The notes: generated by a model from the letters alone, not told the origin. A stretch of 64,000 nucleotides of DNA from Paraburkholderia azotifigens (GCF_007995085.1 NZ_VOQS01000005.1:1736001-1800000), one strand, 5' to 3'; shown: positions 44,462 through 53,852, counted from the stretch's first letter. Numbers and translations: made by a program.

Positions 44462-46042
44462 ATGACAACGCCCGCCCGTCACGCCGACAGCCAGCCGCGC
44501 GCCGCCGATGCCGCACGCGCGGGCGCGCGGCTGCGCCGTCACTGGCGGGAACTGATGCGGCTCGCCCTCGACGCGCCCGACGCACTCGCGTGCGCGATGC
44601 TCTATCCGCACGCGGGCGGCGCGGAACGCAAACGGCTCGAAGCGCGCATGTTCAACGCGCGCAGCGAGCGGCTCGCGCTCGCGGCCTGTCCGCATACGCC
44701 GTCTGCCGTGCTTGGGCGGCTCTGCACACTCGCCGCCGCCGACGCGGACGGCACGCTCGCAACGCGTCTCGCCCGCAATGCCGCCACGCCCGCCGACGGC
44801 CTGCAAACGCTTGCCGTGTCGCTTGCCGTGTCGCTCGCTGCGTCACTCGAAGCGGCGACGCCGCAGCAGAACGCGCAACGCCTCGCGCAACTGATCGCGC
44901 GACACCCGCTTGCGCCGCCTGCATTGCTGGAGAAGATCGCAGCGCACACCGACAGCATCGAAACCTTGCGCTCGCTATGCGAAAACGTCGGCGTGCAGGC
45001 CGATTTGCTGGCGCAGCTGGCGGGCCGCGGCATCGCGCCATTGCAACGGCTGCTCGCGATTCACTTCGCAACCGACGCCCGCACGCTGCACCAGCTGTGG
45101 CAGAGCACGCGCGAAAGCGCCGTGCGCGCTCAGGTGCTGCGTCATCGCGCCTGCCCGAACGAACTGTTGCGCACGGTGCCCGCCTCGGGCTCGGAGCGGC
45201 GCAGCCTCGCGTCGAACGTGCGCACGGCGGGCGAGATCCTGACCGCGCTCGCACGCGACGACGATGCCGTCGTGCGCCGCGCGGCCGCCACCAATCCGGC
45301 GACACCCGCAGGCGCGCTGATCCTGCTGTGCTTCGACGCGGACACGCTCGTCAGGCGCGCGGTCGCCGTGCGCGACGATCTTCCCCTCAAGGTCGTCGAG
45401 TGGCTCGCCGGAGACAGCGACGTGTGGGTGCGCAGCAGCCTCGCGCGCAACCGCGCCTGCCCGCGCAGCTGGCTCGACCGGCTCGCGCGCGACCGCGAGG
45501 CCGACGTGCGCCGCTCCGTCACCCGCCACCCGGCTTGTCCCATGCCGCTCGTCACACTGCTTGCGGGCGATGAGGTCGCGTGGGTCCGCGCGGGCGTCGC
45601 GTTGCGCGACGAACTGCCCGGCCCCGTGCTGCACCGGCTGTTGCAGGACACCGATATCGACGTGCTGGCGGGCGTCGCGCGTCATCGCGGCACGCCGCAG
45701 GCGACGCTCGCACGCCTCGCGCAGCATCCGTCGCCCGATGTGCGGCGTGCCGTCATCCTCAACCGTCATGCGCAGCGCCGCGTGCTGCTGCCGTTGCGCG
45801 ACGAGCCGTATCCGCTGCACCGCGTGCTGGTGTTCATGCATCCGGGGCTGACCGACTCGGACCGCTGGCGCATGCGCTTCGAGCCGGACATGGAAGCGCG
45901 CGCCCGCATGGTCGGCCATCTCGCCGGCACGCTCGCCGCCGCGCGCGAGCGGGAGCGCCACGAACAGCGCGCCGCTGACGGCGCGGCATCACCTGAAGCG
46001 GACACACATCAACTGACCACAACAGTGGAGGAGGCAGGATGA
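44462..46042 (+). CDS. Leucine-rich-repeat-variant (LRV)/HEAT-like repeat protein
   Basis: Alanine/arginine-rich helical repeat protein of 526 residues. From about residue 60 onward it consists of units of about 24 residues of the form LAxxxxxxVRRAVAxNPxxP: e.g. DDAVVRRAAATNPATP, ADTLVRRAVAVRDDLP, SDVWVRSSLARNRACP, READVRRSVTRHPACP and PSPDVRRAVILNRHA. This matches LRV/HEAT-type solenoids. The family includes an Azotobacter LRV protein with an Fe-S cluster; the N-terminal Cys pattern here does not make one obvious. It is embedded between the Fe-S oxidoreductase and etfB, and its stop overlaps the etfB start (ATGA). Function unknown; assembly or scaffolding is an inference. Confidence 0.6.
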   Translation: MTTPARHADSQPRAADAARAGARLRRHWRELMRLALDAPDALACAMLYPHAGGAERKRLEARMFNARSERLALAACPHTPSAVLGRLCTLAAADADGTLATRLARNAATPADGLQTLAVSLAVSLAASLEAATPQQNAQRLAQLIARHPLAPPALLEKIAAHTDSIETLRSLCENVGVQADLLAQLAGRGIAPLQRLLAIHFATDARTLHQLWQSTRESAVRAQVLRHRACPNELLRTVPASGSERRSLASNVRTAGEILTALARDDDAVVRRAAATNPATPAGALILLCFDADTLVRRAVAVRDDLPLKVVEWLAGDSDVWVRSSLARNRACPRSWLDRLARDREADVRRSVTRHPACPMPLVTLLAGDEVAWVRAGVALRDELPGPVLHRLLQDTDIDVLAGVARHRGTPQATLARLAQHPSPDVRRAVILNRHAQRRVLLPLRDEPYPLHRVLVFMHPGLTDSDRWRMRFEPDMEARARMVGHLAGTLAAARERERHEQRAADGAASPEADTHQLTTTVEEAG

Positions 46043-46842
46043 AGATACTCGTCACCATCAAGCAGGTCACGTCGCTCGACGAGGATTTCGAGCTGCGCGA
46101 CGACGATCGCGATGTCGAAGCGGACTTTCATGTCTTCGACCTCAACGAATGGGATCACTATGCACTCGAAGAAGCGCTGCGCCTGAAGGAAGGCGCGAAC
46201 GGCGACGGCATCGAAGTGGTTGTCGTCACCGTCGGCCCCGAGCGCGCCGACGAAGAATTGCGCAAGTGCCTCGCCAAAGGCGCCGACCGCGCGATCCGCA
46301 TCTGGAGCGACGAACTGGAGGACGCCGACCCGGTCGGCGTCGCGCGCGCGCTTGCCGCGCTTGCGCGCCGCGAAGCGCCCGACATGATCTTCGCCGGCGT
46401 GCAGGCGTCCGACCATGCGTACGGCGCCACGGGGATGGCGCTCGCGGGTCTGCTCGACTGGCCGCACGCGGCTGTCGTCGCGGGCCTCGAATACGCGCCC
46501 GGCGCGGGCACGGCCAGCGCGCGCCGCGAACTGGAAGGCGGCGCCTATGCGAACGTCACCGTGCAATGCCCCGCCGTGCTCACGCTGCAACTGGGCATCA
46601 ACACGCCGCGTTACGCGTCGCTGCGCGGCATCAAGCAGGCCGCGTCGCGGCCCATCGAGGCCGTGACGCCTGACGCACTCGGCCTGCCCGCGGAGCAAAC
46701 GGGTGCGCGCGGATCGCTGTCGCGCATCCGGCGCGTCTATGTGCCCGAACTCGGACGCGCGCAGATGATCGACGGCACGCCCGCCGAACAGGCCGCCCGC
46801 CTCGCGGGCATCATCAAGGAACTTCGGGGAGAAGCGCAATGA
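46039..46842 (+). CDS. etfB: Electron transfer flavoprotein subunit beta
   Basis: EtfB of 267 residues. Landmarks are MKILVTIKQVTSLDEDFELRDD, DLNEWDHYALEEALRLKEG, DMIFAGVQASDHAYGATGMALAGLLDWPHAAVV and the C-terminal LRGIKQAASRPIE. The beta subunit binds AMP and forms the docking surface for the electron donor. It is translationally coupled to the LRV gene upstream and to etfA downstream (both ATGA overlaps). Being in the TMADH operon, it is probably a dedicated ETF for trimethylamine dehydrogenase. Confidence 0.93.
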   Translation: MKILVTIKQVTSLDEDFELRDDDRDVEADFHVFDLNEWDHYALEEALRLKEGANGDGIEVVVVTVGPERADEELRKCLAKGADRAIRIWSDELEDADPVGVARALAALARREAPDMIFAGVQASDHAYGATGMALAGLLDWPHAAVVAGLEYAPGAGTASARRELEGGAYANVTVQCPAVLTLQLGINTPRYASLRGIKQAASRPIEAVTPDALGLPAEQTGARGSLSRIRRVYVPELGRAQMIDGTPAEQAARLAGIIKELRGEAQ

Positions 46843-47789
46843 GCGGGATTCTGGTTATTGCTGAACATCGTCAGGGGCAACTGCGTCCCGTGAGCGCCGA
46901 ACTGATCGGCGCCGCGCGCGAAGCGGGCGGCGAACGCGTGACGGTCGCGGTGCTGGGCGCAACGCCCGCCGCATTCGTCGATGCCCTCAAGCTGGCGGGT
47001 GTCGACGAAATCGTCACGGTGCAGACCGCGAGCGATGCGTTCGACCCCGACACCTACCAGGCGGTCGCGCAGGCGCTGATCGAAGCACGCCAGCCTTCGC
47101 TCGTGCTGCTGCCGCATACGATCGACACGCTTGGTTACGCCGCGCCGCTCGCGGTCAAGGGCAACTACGGCTTCACCACCGACGCGTTCGGGCTCGCGCG
47201 CGACGGCGAAGGCTGGATCGCCACGCGCTCCGGCTATGGGCAAAAGGTCAACATGGAGATCGAGTTTCCCGAGCGCGCGACCGTCGTCGTCACCGTGCGG
47301 CCGGGCGCGTTCAAGGCGCCCGACGCGGCCGGCACGCCCGACATCAGCGCCTTCGACGCCCCCGCCGTCACGCCGCGCAGCGCTCACGTGTCGTTCGAAG
47401 AACCCGCCGCGAGCGGCGACGTCGACATCGTCGGCGCGGACTTCATCATGTCGATCGGGCGCGGCATCGGCGAGGAAACCAATGTCGAGCAGTTCCGCGA
47501 ACTCGCCGGCTCGCTTGGCGCGACGCTCGGCTGCTCGCGTCCCATCGCCGACTCCGGCTGGCTGCCGAAGGCGCATCAGGTCGGCCAGTCCGGCAAGACA
47601 GCAGCCGCCTGCAAGCTGTATATCGCAATGGGTATTTCAGGGTCGGTGCAGCACATGGCGGGCATGAAGCACGTCGAAAACATCATCGCCGTCAATACCG
47701 ATCCCGAAGCGTCGATCTTCTCGATTGCGAAGTACGGCATCGTCGGCGACATCTTCGACATCGCGGAAGAACTGCGCGGCCACTTCTGA
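46839..47789 (+). CDS. etfA: Electron transfer flavoprotein subunit alpha
   Basis: EtfA of 316 residues, the FAD-binding subunit. N-terminal MSGILVIAEHRQGQLRPVSAELIGAARE; the C-terminal FAD domain contains IMSIGRGIGEETNVEQFRELAGSLGATLGCSRPIADSGWLPKAHQVGQSGKTAACKLYIAMGISGSVQHMAGMKHVENIIAVNTDPEASIFSIAKYGIVGD in standard order. It accepts electrons from TMADH and hands them to the DgcB-like membrane protein. Last gene of the operon; a strong terminator follows. Confidence 0.94.
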   Translation: MSGILVIAEHRQGQLRPVSAELIGAAREAGGERVTVAVLGATPAAFVDALKLAGVDEIVTVQTASDAFDPDTYQAVAQALIEARQPSLVLLPHTIDTLGYAAPLAVKGNYGFTTDAFGLARDGEGWIATRSGYGQKVNMEIEFPERATVVVTVRPGAFKAPDAAGTPDISAFDAPAVTPRSAHVSFEEPAASGDVDIVGADFIMSIGRGIGEETNVEQFRELAGSLGATLGCSRPIADSGWLPKAHQVGQSGKTAAACKLYIAMGISGSVQHMAGMKHVENIIAVNTDPEASIFSIAKYGIVGDIFDIAEELRGHF

Positions 47790-47804
47790 GCGGACATCAT
47801 GGAA

Positions 47805-47845
47805 AACCCGGAACGCACGCGCATTCCGGGTTCAAACTATTTTTT
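47805..47845 (+). terminator. Intrinsic terminator after etfA
   Basis: AACCCGGAA (47805-47813) pairs with TTCCGGGTT (47824-47832), a perfect 9-bp stem, followed after seven bases by TTTTTT (47840-47845). It lies 15 bp after the etfA stop and closes the TMADH operon. Confidence 0.8.
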
Positions 47846-48007
47846 CAAATGTGGTTAATTGTTAAACTCAGCGACGCAACACTTCGGCAACAGAAACAAT
47901 AAGCCACCGCTCACAGCTTCACGACATCGCCCTGCGCCGCAAGACGCAGTCAAGCCAGCCGGGCCAACGAAGCCCATTGGTCTGGTCAATGAGTCCAGGA
48001 AGAGCAG

Positions 48008-48655
48008 ATGGTCCCTCACACAGTACTTCTGATCGACGATCACGCGTTGTTTCGCAAGGGCGTCGCGCAACTGATCCAGATGAACCCGGCGTTCGAGGTC
48101 ACGGGCGAGGCGACTTCGGGTCAGGACGGCATCGAAATGGCCGTGCGGCTCAAGCCGGACGTCGTCCTGATCGACCTGAACATGCCGCGCATGAACGGCA
48201 TCGAAACGCTCGAAGGCATGCGCCACGCGGGCGTCGACGCGCGCTTCATCATGTTGACGGTGTCGGACAACGAGCGCGACGTGGTTGCCGCGCTGCGCGC
48301 GGGCGCACACGGCTATCTGCTGAAGGACATGGACCCGGAGGATCTGTGCGTGTCGCTGCAGAAGGCGCTCAAGGGGACGGCCGTGCTGAGCGAATCCGTC
48401 ACGGGCAGTCTGGTTCATGCGCTCTCGGGCGGGCAGCGCATTCCCGCTGCGCAGAACGATCTGACGGCGCGCGAACTCGAGGTGTTCGATTATCTGGTGG
48501 CTGGCCTGTGCAACAAGGCGATCGCCCGCAAGCTCGATATCAGCGTGGGCACGGTCAAGGTGCACGTCAAGCACGTGCTGCGCAAGCTCGATCTCCACTC
48601 GCGTCTCGAAGCCGTGCTGTGGCAGCAGGAACACGGTTCGCGCTCGCATCACTGA
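48008..48655 (+). CDS. NarL/LuxR-type response regulator
   Basis: Two-domain regulator of 215 residues. The receiver domain has the acidic pair DDH at residues 10-12, phosphoacceptor Asp56 in LIDLNMPRMNG, the Thr switch LTVSDNE and Lys in YLLKDMDPEDL. The C-terminal LuxR helix-turn-helix is LTARELEVFDYLVAGLCNKAIARKLDISVGTVKVHVKHVLRKL. No kinase is adjacent; the NarX-like kinase at 30519 is the only candidate partner in the window. FlhSR-type systems, with this pairing, control C1 genes in other methylotrophs. It is the natural candidate to bind the 7-2-7 boxes nearby. Confidence 0.85.
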   Translation: MVPHTVLLIDDHALFRKGVAQLIQMNPAFEVTGEATSGQDGIEMAVRLKPDVVLIDLNMPRMNGIETLEGMRHAGVDARFIMLTVSDNERDVVAALRAGAHGYLLKDMDPEDLCVSLQKALKGTAVLSESVTGSLVHALSGGQRIPAAQNDLTARELEVFDYLVAGLCNKAIARKLDISVGTVKVHVKHVLRKLDLHSRLEAVLWQQEHGSRSHH

Positions 48656-48759
48656 CATTGCGGCGCGCATGCGCCGCTTCCTGCCTTCCTCTTCGGTGCC
48701 GCGCCATGCATGCGGCGGCGTGCTGCTGCGTGCGCGATGCGCTGGCTCTGGTTAACCTC

Positions 48760-48774
48760 TACTCCCGGGAGGTA
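48760..48774. promoter_or_regulatory. NarL-like palindrome upstream of the sigma-54 activator
   Basis: TACTCCCGGGAGGTA: TACTCCC and inverted TACCTCC halves around a single base. It shares GGGAGGTA with the 38457 box, though the spacer is one base shorter than in the other two copies. Lies 108 bp before the start of the sigma-54 activator and 105 bp after the response regulator gene. Confidence 0.5.
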
Positions 48775-48881
48775 GCCCATCATGGCCGATTGTCACGTGA
48801 ATTCCGATTGCCAATAATGGGCTTCAACGTGGCGCACCTGTGCGCATGCACGTGCGTCAGCGACTTCTCGGAGATGTTCAC

Positions 48882-50915
48882 ATGTCGTCATGCCAGCCGC
48901 TCGCGGGACAAGCCAGCCAGGTGGAAACCATCATGCGCACGCGCCCTGGCGGATTCGCACCGAGCGCGCCCGTGGTCCGCTCGTGGACGCGCTGCATCGA
49001 AGACTACGGACTCGATCCCGACGTGTGCGTGCCGCCGCCCGTGATGACGAGCGCCGAACTCGCGTTGCGCCGCGAGCAGAACGCCCGTCTGGTCGATTGC
49101 GCGAAGCTCGAGATGGCCACGCTCTATCAGCAGCTCGGCGACGCCGAGCTTGCCGTCGTCCTCACGGATAGCGATGGCGTGATCCTGCATCTCGCGTCGT
49201 CGCCCGAATTCGCGAGCGAGGTCGAGGACTGGGGACTGTGCGCAGGCGCCGTCTGGAACGAGCGTGAAGCGGGCACGAACGGCATGGGCACCTGCCTCGC
49301 GGAAGGCGAAGCAATCGCCGTGCGCCAGCACGAACATTTCTATCATCGCTATACGTCGCTCACCTGCGCGGCGGTGCCCGTATTCGACGAATGCGGATCG
49401 ATCGCGGGCGTGCTCGACGTCACCAGCCGTTCGCCGCTGTTGCAGCAGCATTCGCTCGTGCTAGTGGGCATGTCGCGGCAGATGATCGAAAACCGTCTGC
49501 TCGACGCTCGCCATACGCACGCCTTTCGTATCCAGTTTCACAGCAGGCCCGAGTTCGTGGGCACCTTGCATGCAGGCAAGCTCACGGTCGGCGACGACGG
49601 CGCGATCCTGGGCGCGAACCGCAGCGCGCTCGCGCAACTGGGTTTCGTGACGCTCGACGAGATCGCCGGAAAGCCAGTCACCGACATCTTCAATGCGTCG
49701 CTGGACGAGATCGTCGCGCGCAGCACGCGCAGTTCGTTCTACCCCGTCGCGATCTACCGCACGCACGCGTCGAGCCGCTTCTTCGTCGTCGCCCAGGCGC
49801 CGCGCGACCGCGCCGCACACGACGCCATCGCGCCCGTGCGTGGCGACGCATCGAACGATGACGCGTCGTCGGCGCTCGCGCGGCGTCCCGCTCGCGCGAT
49901 ACGCAGCGCGAGCCCGTTGCGCTCCGGCACGGCGCGCGTCGAATTCGGCGACGCGCAGATCGCCAGTCAGTTCGATCTCGGCGCGCGCGTGATCGATCGC
50001 GGCATTGCCGTGCTCGTTCACGGCGAGACGGGCAGCGGCAAGGAAGTGTTCGCCAATGCGCTGCACGCCGCGAGCGAGCGCAGCAGCGGCCCGTTCGTCG
50101 CGGTCAACTGCGCTTCGCTGCCCGAACATCTGATCGAGAGCGAACTGTTCGGCTATCGCGCGGGCGCGTTTACGGGCGCGCAGCGCGAGGGACGGCGCGG
50201 CAAGATTCTGCAGGCCGACGGCGGCACGCTGTTTCTCGATGAAATCGGCGATATGCCGCTCGCGCTGCAAGCGCGGCTGTTGCGCGTGCTCGAAGAGCGC
50301 GAAGTCACGCCGCTCGGTTCGGAAGCCGTCGTCAAGGTCGACTTCCAGCTCGTCAGCGCGAGCCATCGCGACCTGAACGAACTCGTCGAAAGCGGGCAGT
50401 TCCGCGAAGACCTCTACTACCGGCTCAATGGCGTCATGCTGGAACTGCCTCCCCTGCGCGCACGCAAGGACAAGCTCGCGCTGATCCGCCATCTGCTGGA
50501 GAAGGAGCGCACGCCTGCTCCACGGCTGTCGGCGGACGTGCGGCAGATTCTGCTCGACAGCGACTGGCCGGGCAATATCCGCCAGTTGCGCAACGTGCTG
50601 CGCACGGCGACGGCCCTCTGCGACGGCGACGAACTCACCACCGCGCATCTGCCCGCGTGGCTCGTGCAGCGTGAGAAGAACCTGAATCGCCCGCAAACGG
50701 CTGCCGCGTCCACGGCGCCCGCCGACACCGACGACTGCGCCGATGCCGAAGAAGCGCCGAATGCGCCCCTCAATGCGATCCTGCAGGCCGAACGCGAGGC
50801 GCTGCTCGCGCTGCTCGACAAGCATCGCTGGAACGTGAGCCAGGTTGCGCTTGCGCTCGGCATCACGCGCAATACGCTGTACCGGAAGATGAGGCGCGTC
50901 CACATCAAGACGTGA
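48882..50915 (+). CDS. Sigma-54-dependent transcriptional activator (AcoR-type)
   Basis: Enhancer-binding protein of 677 residues. An N-terminal AcoR-like GAF region (WGLCAGAVWNEREAGTNGMGTCLAEGEAIAVRQHEHF) is followed by a PAS segment (about 210-300). The AAA+ core has Walker A HGETGSGKE, ELFGYRAGAFTGAQREG (GAFTGA, sigma-54 contact), Walker B GGTLFLDEIGD and the arginine finger region FREDLYYRLNGVMLELPPLR. It ends in a Fis helix-turn-helix (NVSQVALALGITRNTLYRKMRR). GGAG precedes the ATG at 48882; the frame is open to 48840. The effector is unknown, but location suggests amine or C1 metabolites. No -24/-12 promoter was recognised close by. Confidence 0.88.
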   Translation: MSSCQPLAGQASQVETIMRTRPGGFAPSAPVVRSWTRCIEDYGLDPDVCVPPPVMTSAELALRREQNARLVDCAKLEMATLYQQLGDAELAVVLTDSDGVILHLASSPEFASEVEDWGLCAGAVWNEREAGTNGMGTCLAEGEAIAVRQHEHFYHRYTSLTCAAVPVFDECGSIAGVLDVTSRSPLLQQHSLVLVGMSRQMIENRLLDARHTHAFRIQFHSRPEFVGTLHAGKLTVGDDGAILGANRSALAQLGFVTLDEIAGKPVTDIFNASLDEIVARSTRSSFYPVAIYRTHASSRFFVVAQAPRDRAAHDAIAPVRGDASNDDASSALARRPARAIRSASPLRSGTARVEFGDAQIASQFDLGARVIDRGIAVLVHGETGSGKEVFANALHAASERSSGPFVAVNCASLPEHLIESELFGYRAGAFTGAQREGRRGKILQADGGTLFLDEIGDMPLALQARLLRVLEEREVTPLGSEAVVKVDFQLVSASHRDLNELVESGQFREDLYYRLNGVMLELPPLRARKDKLALIRHLLEKERTPAPRLSADVRQILLDSDWPGNIRQLRNVLRTATALCDGDELTTAHLPAWLVQREKNLNRPQTAAASTAPADTDDCADAEEAPNAPLNAILQAEREALLALLDKHRWNVSQVALALGITRNTLYRKMRRVHIKT

Positions 50916-50931
50916 CGCGCCTCGGGCGCAT

Positions 50932-51693
50932 TCAGTTCGGCATGGACATGTCCTGGGCCGCGAACGCATGATCGCCGCGTGTCGCGCGATGCCATTTACG
51001 CGGCCCGCCGATCAGTTCCGTCAGTTCTCCAATGCTGTCGATCACGCGCATGCACGGCAGTTCGCTCACGGGATGGTCACTGCTGTACCCATAGCTGACG
51101 CACACCATCGGCATGCCTGCCGCCTGCGCCGCGAGCGCGTCCGTCACGGAATCGCCGACGAACAGCGTATGCGCGGGGTCCACGCCGAGCGCTTCGCATG
51201 CGTGCAGCAGCGGCTCGGGGTCCGGCTTGCGCGGCAGCCGCGCGTTGCCGTCGACGACCATGTCGAACCACGCCTGCAAGCCGAAGCGCCACATCAGCGG
51301 ATCGACGAAACGCGTCTCCTTGTTGGTGACGAGACCGAGCTTGAGCCCCATGCCGCGCAGGCTGTCGAGCGTCGCTTCGGCGCCCGGATACGGCTGCGTC
51401 AACTGGTCGTCGTCGCGGCAGATCTGGTGGTAGCAGGTCTCGTAGCGGCGCAGCACGAGATCGAGCGTCGCGGGCCGCGATTCGACGCCCAGCAGCGTCA
51501 GCGCGCGGTCGACGAGAATTTCGGACCCGCCGCCGATCAACGTTTGCGCGACGCCCGGCGCGAGCAGCGGCAGTCCGTTTTCGGCCAGCGCCCGGTTGAG
51601 CGCATTGCCGATATCCGGCGACGTATGCAACAACGTGCCGTCGAGATCGAACAGCACGGCATCGATAGGCAGATTGCGCGGCATGACTTGCAT
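50932..51693 (-). CDS. cbbZ: Phosphoglycolate phosphatase
   Basis: HAD-superfamily phosphatase of 253 residues. Motif I is AVLFDLDGTLLHTSPDI, motif II is GLVTNKE, and the motif III/IV region is RKPDPEPLLHACEALGVDPAHTLFVGDSVTDALAAQAAGM. It dephosphorylates 2-phosphoglycolate, the oxygenase by-product of RuBisCO. The start at 51693 has AGGAGACACAGAC upstream. It follows cbbP by 47 bp, the usual cbb-operon partner, which supports the Calvin-cycle assignment over a general Gph. Confidence 0.88.
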   Translation of the reverse strand: MQVMPRNLPIDAVLFDLDGTLLHTSPDIGNALNRALAENGLPLLAPGVAQTLIGGGSEILVDRALTLLGVESRPATLDLVLRRYETCYHQICRDDDQLTQPYPGAEATLDSLRGMGLKLGLVTNKETRFVDPLMWRFGLQAWFDMVVDGNARLPRKPDPEPLLHACEALGVDPAHTLFVGDSVTDALAAQAAGMPMVCVSYGYSSDHPVSELPCMRVIDSIGELTELIGGPRKWHRATRGDHAFAAQDMSMPN

Positions 51694-51740
51694 GTCTGTG
51701 TCTCCTGTTGACGGTGAGGACGTTCGTTCGTGCAGAACGA

Positions 51741-52613
51741 TCAGGCCGCGCGTCTCTGGCGGTCGATCATCTGCAGGATCATGGGTGTGAAGATCAGCTG
51801 CATCGCGAGCCCCATCTTGCCGCCCGGCACGACGATCACATTGGGACGGCTCATGAAGGAGTCGTGCAGCATCGTGAGCAGATACGGAAAGTCGATCCCC
51901 TTCGGGTTCGTAAAACGGATCACGACAAAACTTTCGTCCGCGCTCGGGATGTCGCGCGCGGTGAACGGATTCGACGTGTCCACGGTCGGCACCCGCTGAA
52001 AGTTCACATGCGTGCGGCTGAACTGCGGACAGATGTGATGCGCGTAGTCCGGCATGCGGCGCAGGATCGTGTCCATCACGGCTTCCTGCGAGTAGCCGCG
52101 CAGCGTCTTGTCGCGATGCAGCTTCTGGATCCACTCGAGATTGATGATGGGCACGACGCCCACCAGCAGATCCGCGTGCTGCGCCACGTCGATCCCGCGG
52201 CCGACGAAGCCGCCGTGCAGCCCTTCGTAGAACAGCAGATCGGTGGGCGGCTCGAGGTCCATCCAGGGCGAGAACATGCCCGGTTCGAGGCCGTACTGCG
52301 CGGCCTCCGCTTCATCGTGCAGATACTTGCGCACACGCCCCCGCCCCGTTGCCGCATATTCGGCGAACAGCGCGGCGAGTTCTTCGAGCAGATTCGCCTC
52401 GGGCCCGAAGTGACTGAACTGACGCTGGGTTTGCTCCGCTTCTTTCATCGCGGTACGCATCGCCAGCCGGTCGAAGCGATGAAATGCGTCGCCTTCGACG
52501 ATCTGCGCGTTGAGCTTTTCACGCCGGAAAATGTGCTGGAAGCTGTTCATGACCGTGGTGGTGCCCGCTCCGCTCGAGCCCGTCACCGCGACAATCGGAT
52601 GTTCGATCGACAT
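51741..52613 (-). CDS. cbbP: Phosphoribulokinase
   Basis: Class I (proteobacterial) phosphoribulokinase of 290 residues, making ribulose 1,5-bisphosphate for RuBisCO. The P-loop is AVTGSSGAGTTTVMNSF; LNAQIVEGDAFHRFDR, the DLLFYEGLHGGF segment with the catalytic Asp/Glu region, and IQKLHRDKTLRGYSQEAVMDTILRRMPDYAHHICPQFSRTHVNFQRVPTVDTSNPF are highly conserved in the family. The ATG at 52613 is preceded by GGGAG. It lies 14 bp after cbbF. RuBisCO genes are not in the window. Confidence 0.93.
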   Translation of the reverse strand: MSIEHPIVAVTGSSGAGTTTVMNSFQHIFRREKLNAQIVEGDAFHRFDRLAMRTAMKEAEQTQRQFSHFGPEANLLEELAALFAEYAATGRGRVRKYLHDEAEAAQYGLEPGMFSPWMDLEPPTDLLFYEGLHGGFVGRGIDVAQHADLLVGVVPIINLEWIQKLHRDKTLRGYSQEAVMDTILRRMPDYAHHICPQFSRTHVNFQRVPTVDTSNPFTARDIPSADESFVVIRFTNPKGIDFPYLLTMLHDSFMSRPNVIVVPGGKMGLAMQLIFTPMILQMIDRQRRAA

Positions 52614-52627
52614 GCTATCGCTCCCGC

Positions 52628-53770
52628 CTACACGCGCGCTTCCGGACGAAACAGCGAGCGCTCGTTGAAGAGCGGCGACGTGAACGGCGTGTCTTCGCCC
52701 CGCTCGTGTTCGCGGTGATAACGCTCGATGCGCTCGACCTCGCAGCGCGTACCGACGAACATCGGCGTTGGCGCGTGCATATCGGCGGCGGCGTCGAGAA
52801 GCCGCGCGCGTCCCGTGCTGGCGAGCCCGTCCGCCTGCTCGACGAGCCACGCGAGCGCCTGCGCCTGATACAGCAGCGGCAGACGCGCGGCGCGCGGCGC
52901 ACAGCGGCTTTCACGCGGCAACAGGCACAGGCCGCCGCGCATCACCGTACGGTGCGTATCGGCGACCAGCGATGCAATCCAGCGCGTTTCGAAGTCGCGC
53001 TGGCGCACGCCCGCGCTGCCGTCGCGGCACTCACTCACATAACGCTGCACGGGCGGCTCCCAGAAGCGCTCGTTGCCGCCGTTGACGGCGAGCCCGGCGC
53101 CCTGCTCGGGAATGCGCATCGCGCGATGCGTGAGCACGAATTCACCGCGCTCGCGGCACAGCGTGAAGCCGTGCGTGCCGCGCCCGACCGTGATCACGAG
53201 CAGCGTCGCGGGCCCATACAGCGCGTAGCCGGCCGCAAGCTGCCGCGAGCCCGCGATCACGCAGCCGCCGTCGGCACTGGCTGCGCCCGCGTGGCGTATC
53301 GAGAACACCGTGCCGAGTGCAGCATTCGATTCGGCATTCGCCGCGCCGTCGAGCGAATCGGCAAACAGCACGTAGCGGCCCGCCGACGTCGCGCGTGCGG
53401 CCGCCATGCCGGGCAAGACGAGACCCGCAATCCCCGCGCTGCCCTCGCACATCGCGATCAGCATGTCCCGTACTGCCGCGCTCAACGCGCTATCGCCCGA
53501 CCCTGCGTGCGCGTGCTGCGATGCGCCGATCGCGCCCTGCGCGATGCGCGCGGCAATGCGCTTCACCGTGCCCGCGATATCTCCGATCACCGCGCACAGT
53601 CCTTCGGCGTCGGCGGCATGCACGACGCCGGGCGCCTGCGCGCGGCGCGGCGCCAGGTGGTCGGCGAGAAAGTCGGACAGCGCGGGTTGAGCGCTCTCCA
53701 TGTCGATGCAGCGGCCGTTCGCGATGCCGGCGGACTGCGCCTGCTCGCCTGGTTCAATTCGTGCATTCAT
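52628..53770 (-). CDS. cbbF: Divergent class I fructose-1,6-bisphosphatase-like protein
   Basis: Protein of 380 residues with the class I FBPase layout: [28 protein letters not shown] (DPLDGSSN region, residues 132-157), [43 protein letters not shown] and [24 protein letters not shown]. Key positions are altered. The usual metal-ligand SEE motif reads LPG (119-121), and the ligand Glu after the conserved Tyr (LLYE) is Gln302. The two Asp of the DxLDG motif (138, 141) remain. Activity is therefore doubtful or unusual. GAGG precedes the ATG. First gene of the minus-strand cbbF-cbbP-cbbZ unit, divergent from cbbR. Confidence 0.75.
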   Translation of the reverse strand: MNARIEPGEQAQSAGIANGRCIDMESAQPALSDFLADHLAPRRAQAPGVVHAADAEGLCAVIGDIAGTVKRIAARIAQGAIGASQHAHAGSGDSALSAAVRDMLIAMCEGSAGIAGLVLPGMAAARATSAGRYVLFADSLDGAANAESNAALGTVFSIRHAGAASADGGCVIAGSRQLAAGYALYGPATLLVITVGRGTHGFTLCRERGEFVLTHRAMRIPEQGAGLAVNGGNERFWEPPVQRYVSECRDGSAGVRQRDFETRWIASLVADTHRTVMRGGLCLLPRESRCAPRAARLPLLYQAQALAWLVEQADGLASTGRARLLDAAADMHAPTPMFVGTRCEVERIERYHREHERGEDTPFTSPLFNERSLFRPEARV

Positions 53771-53852
53771 CGTGACCTCGATCGTCCGTTGCTTGCGTTG
53801 ACCGCTGGCAAACACAGTAAGCCAGCAGGCTCGAGAGAAAAATTCAGAGATT

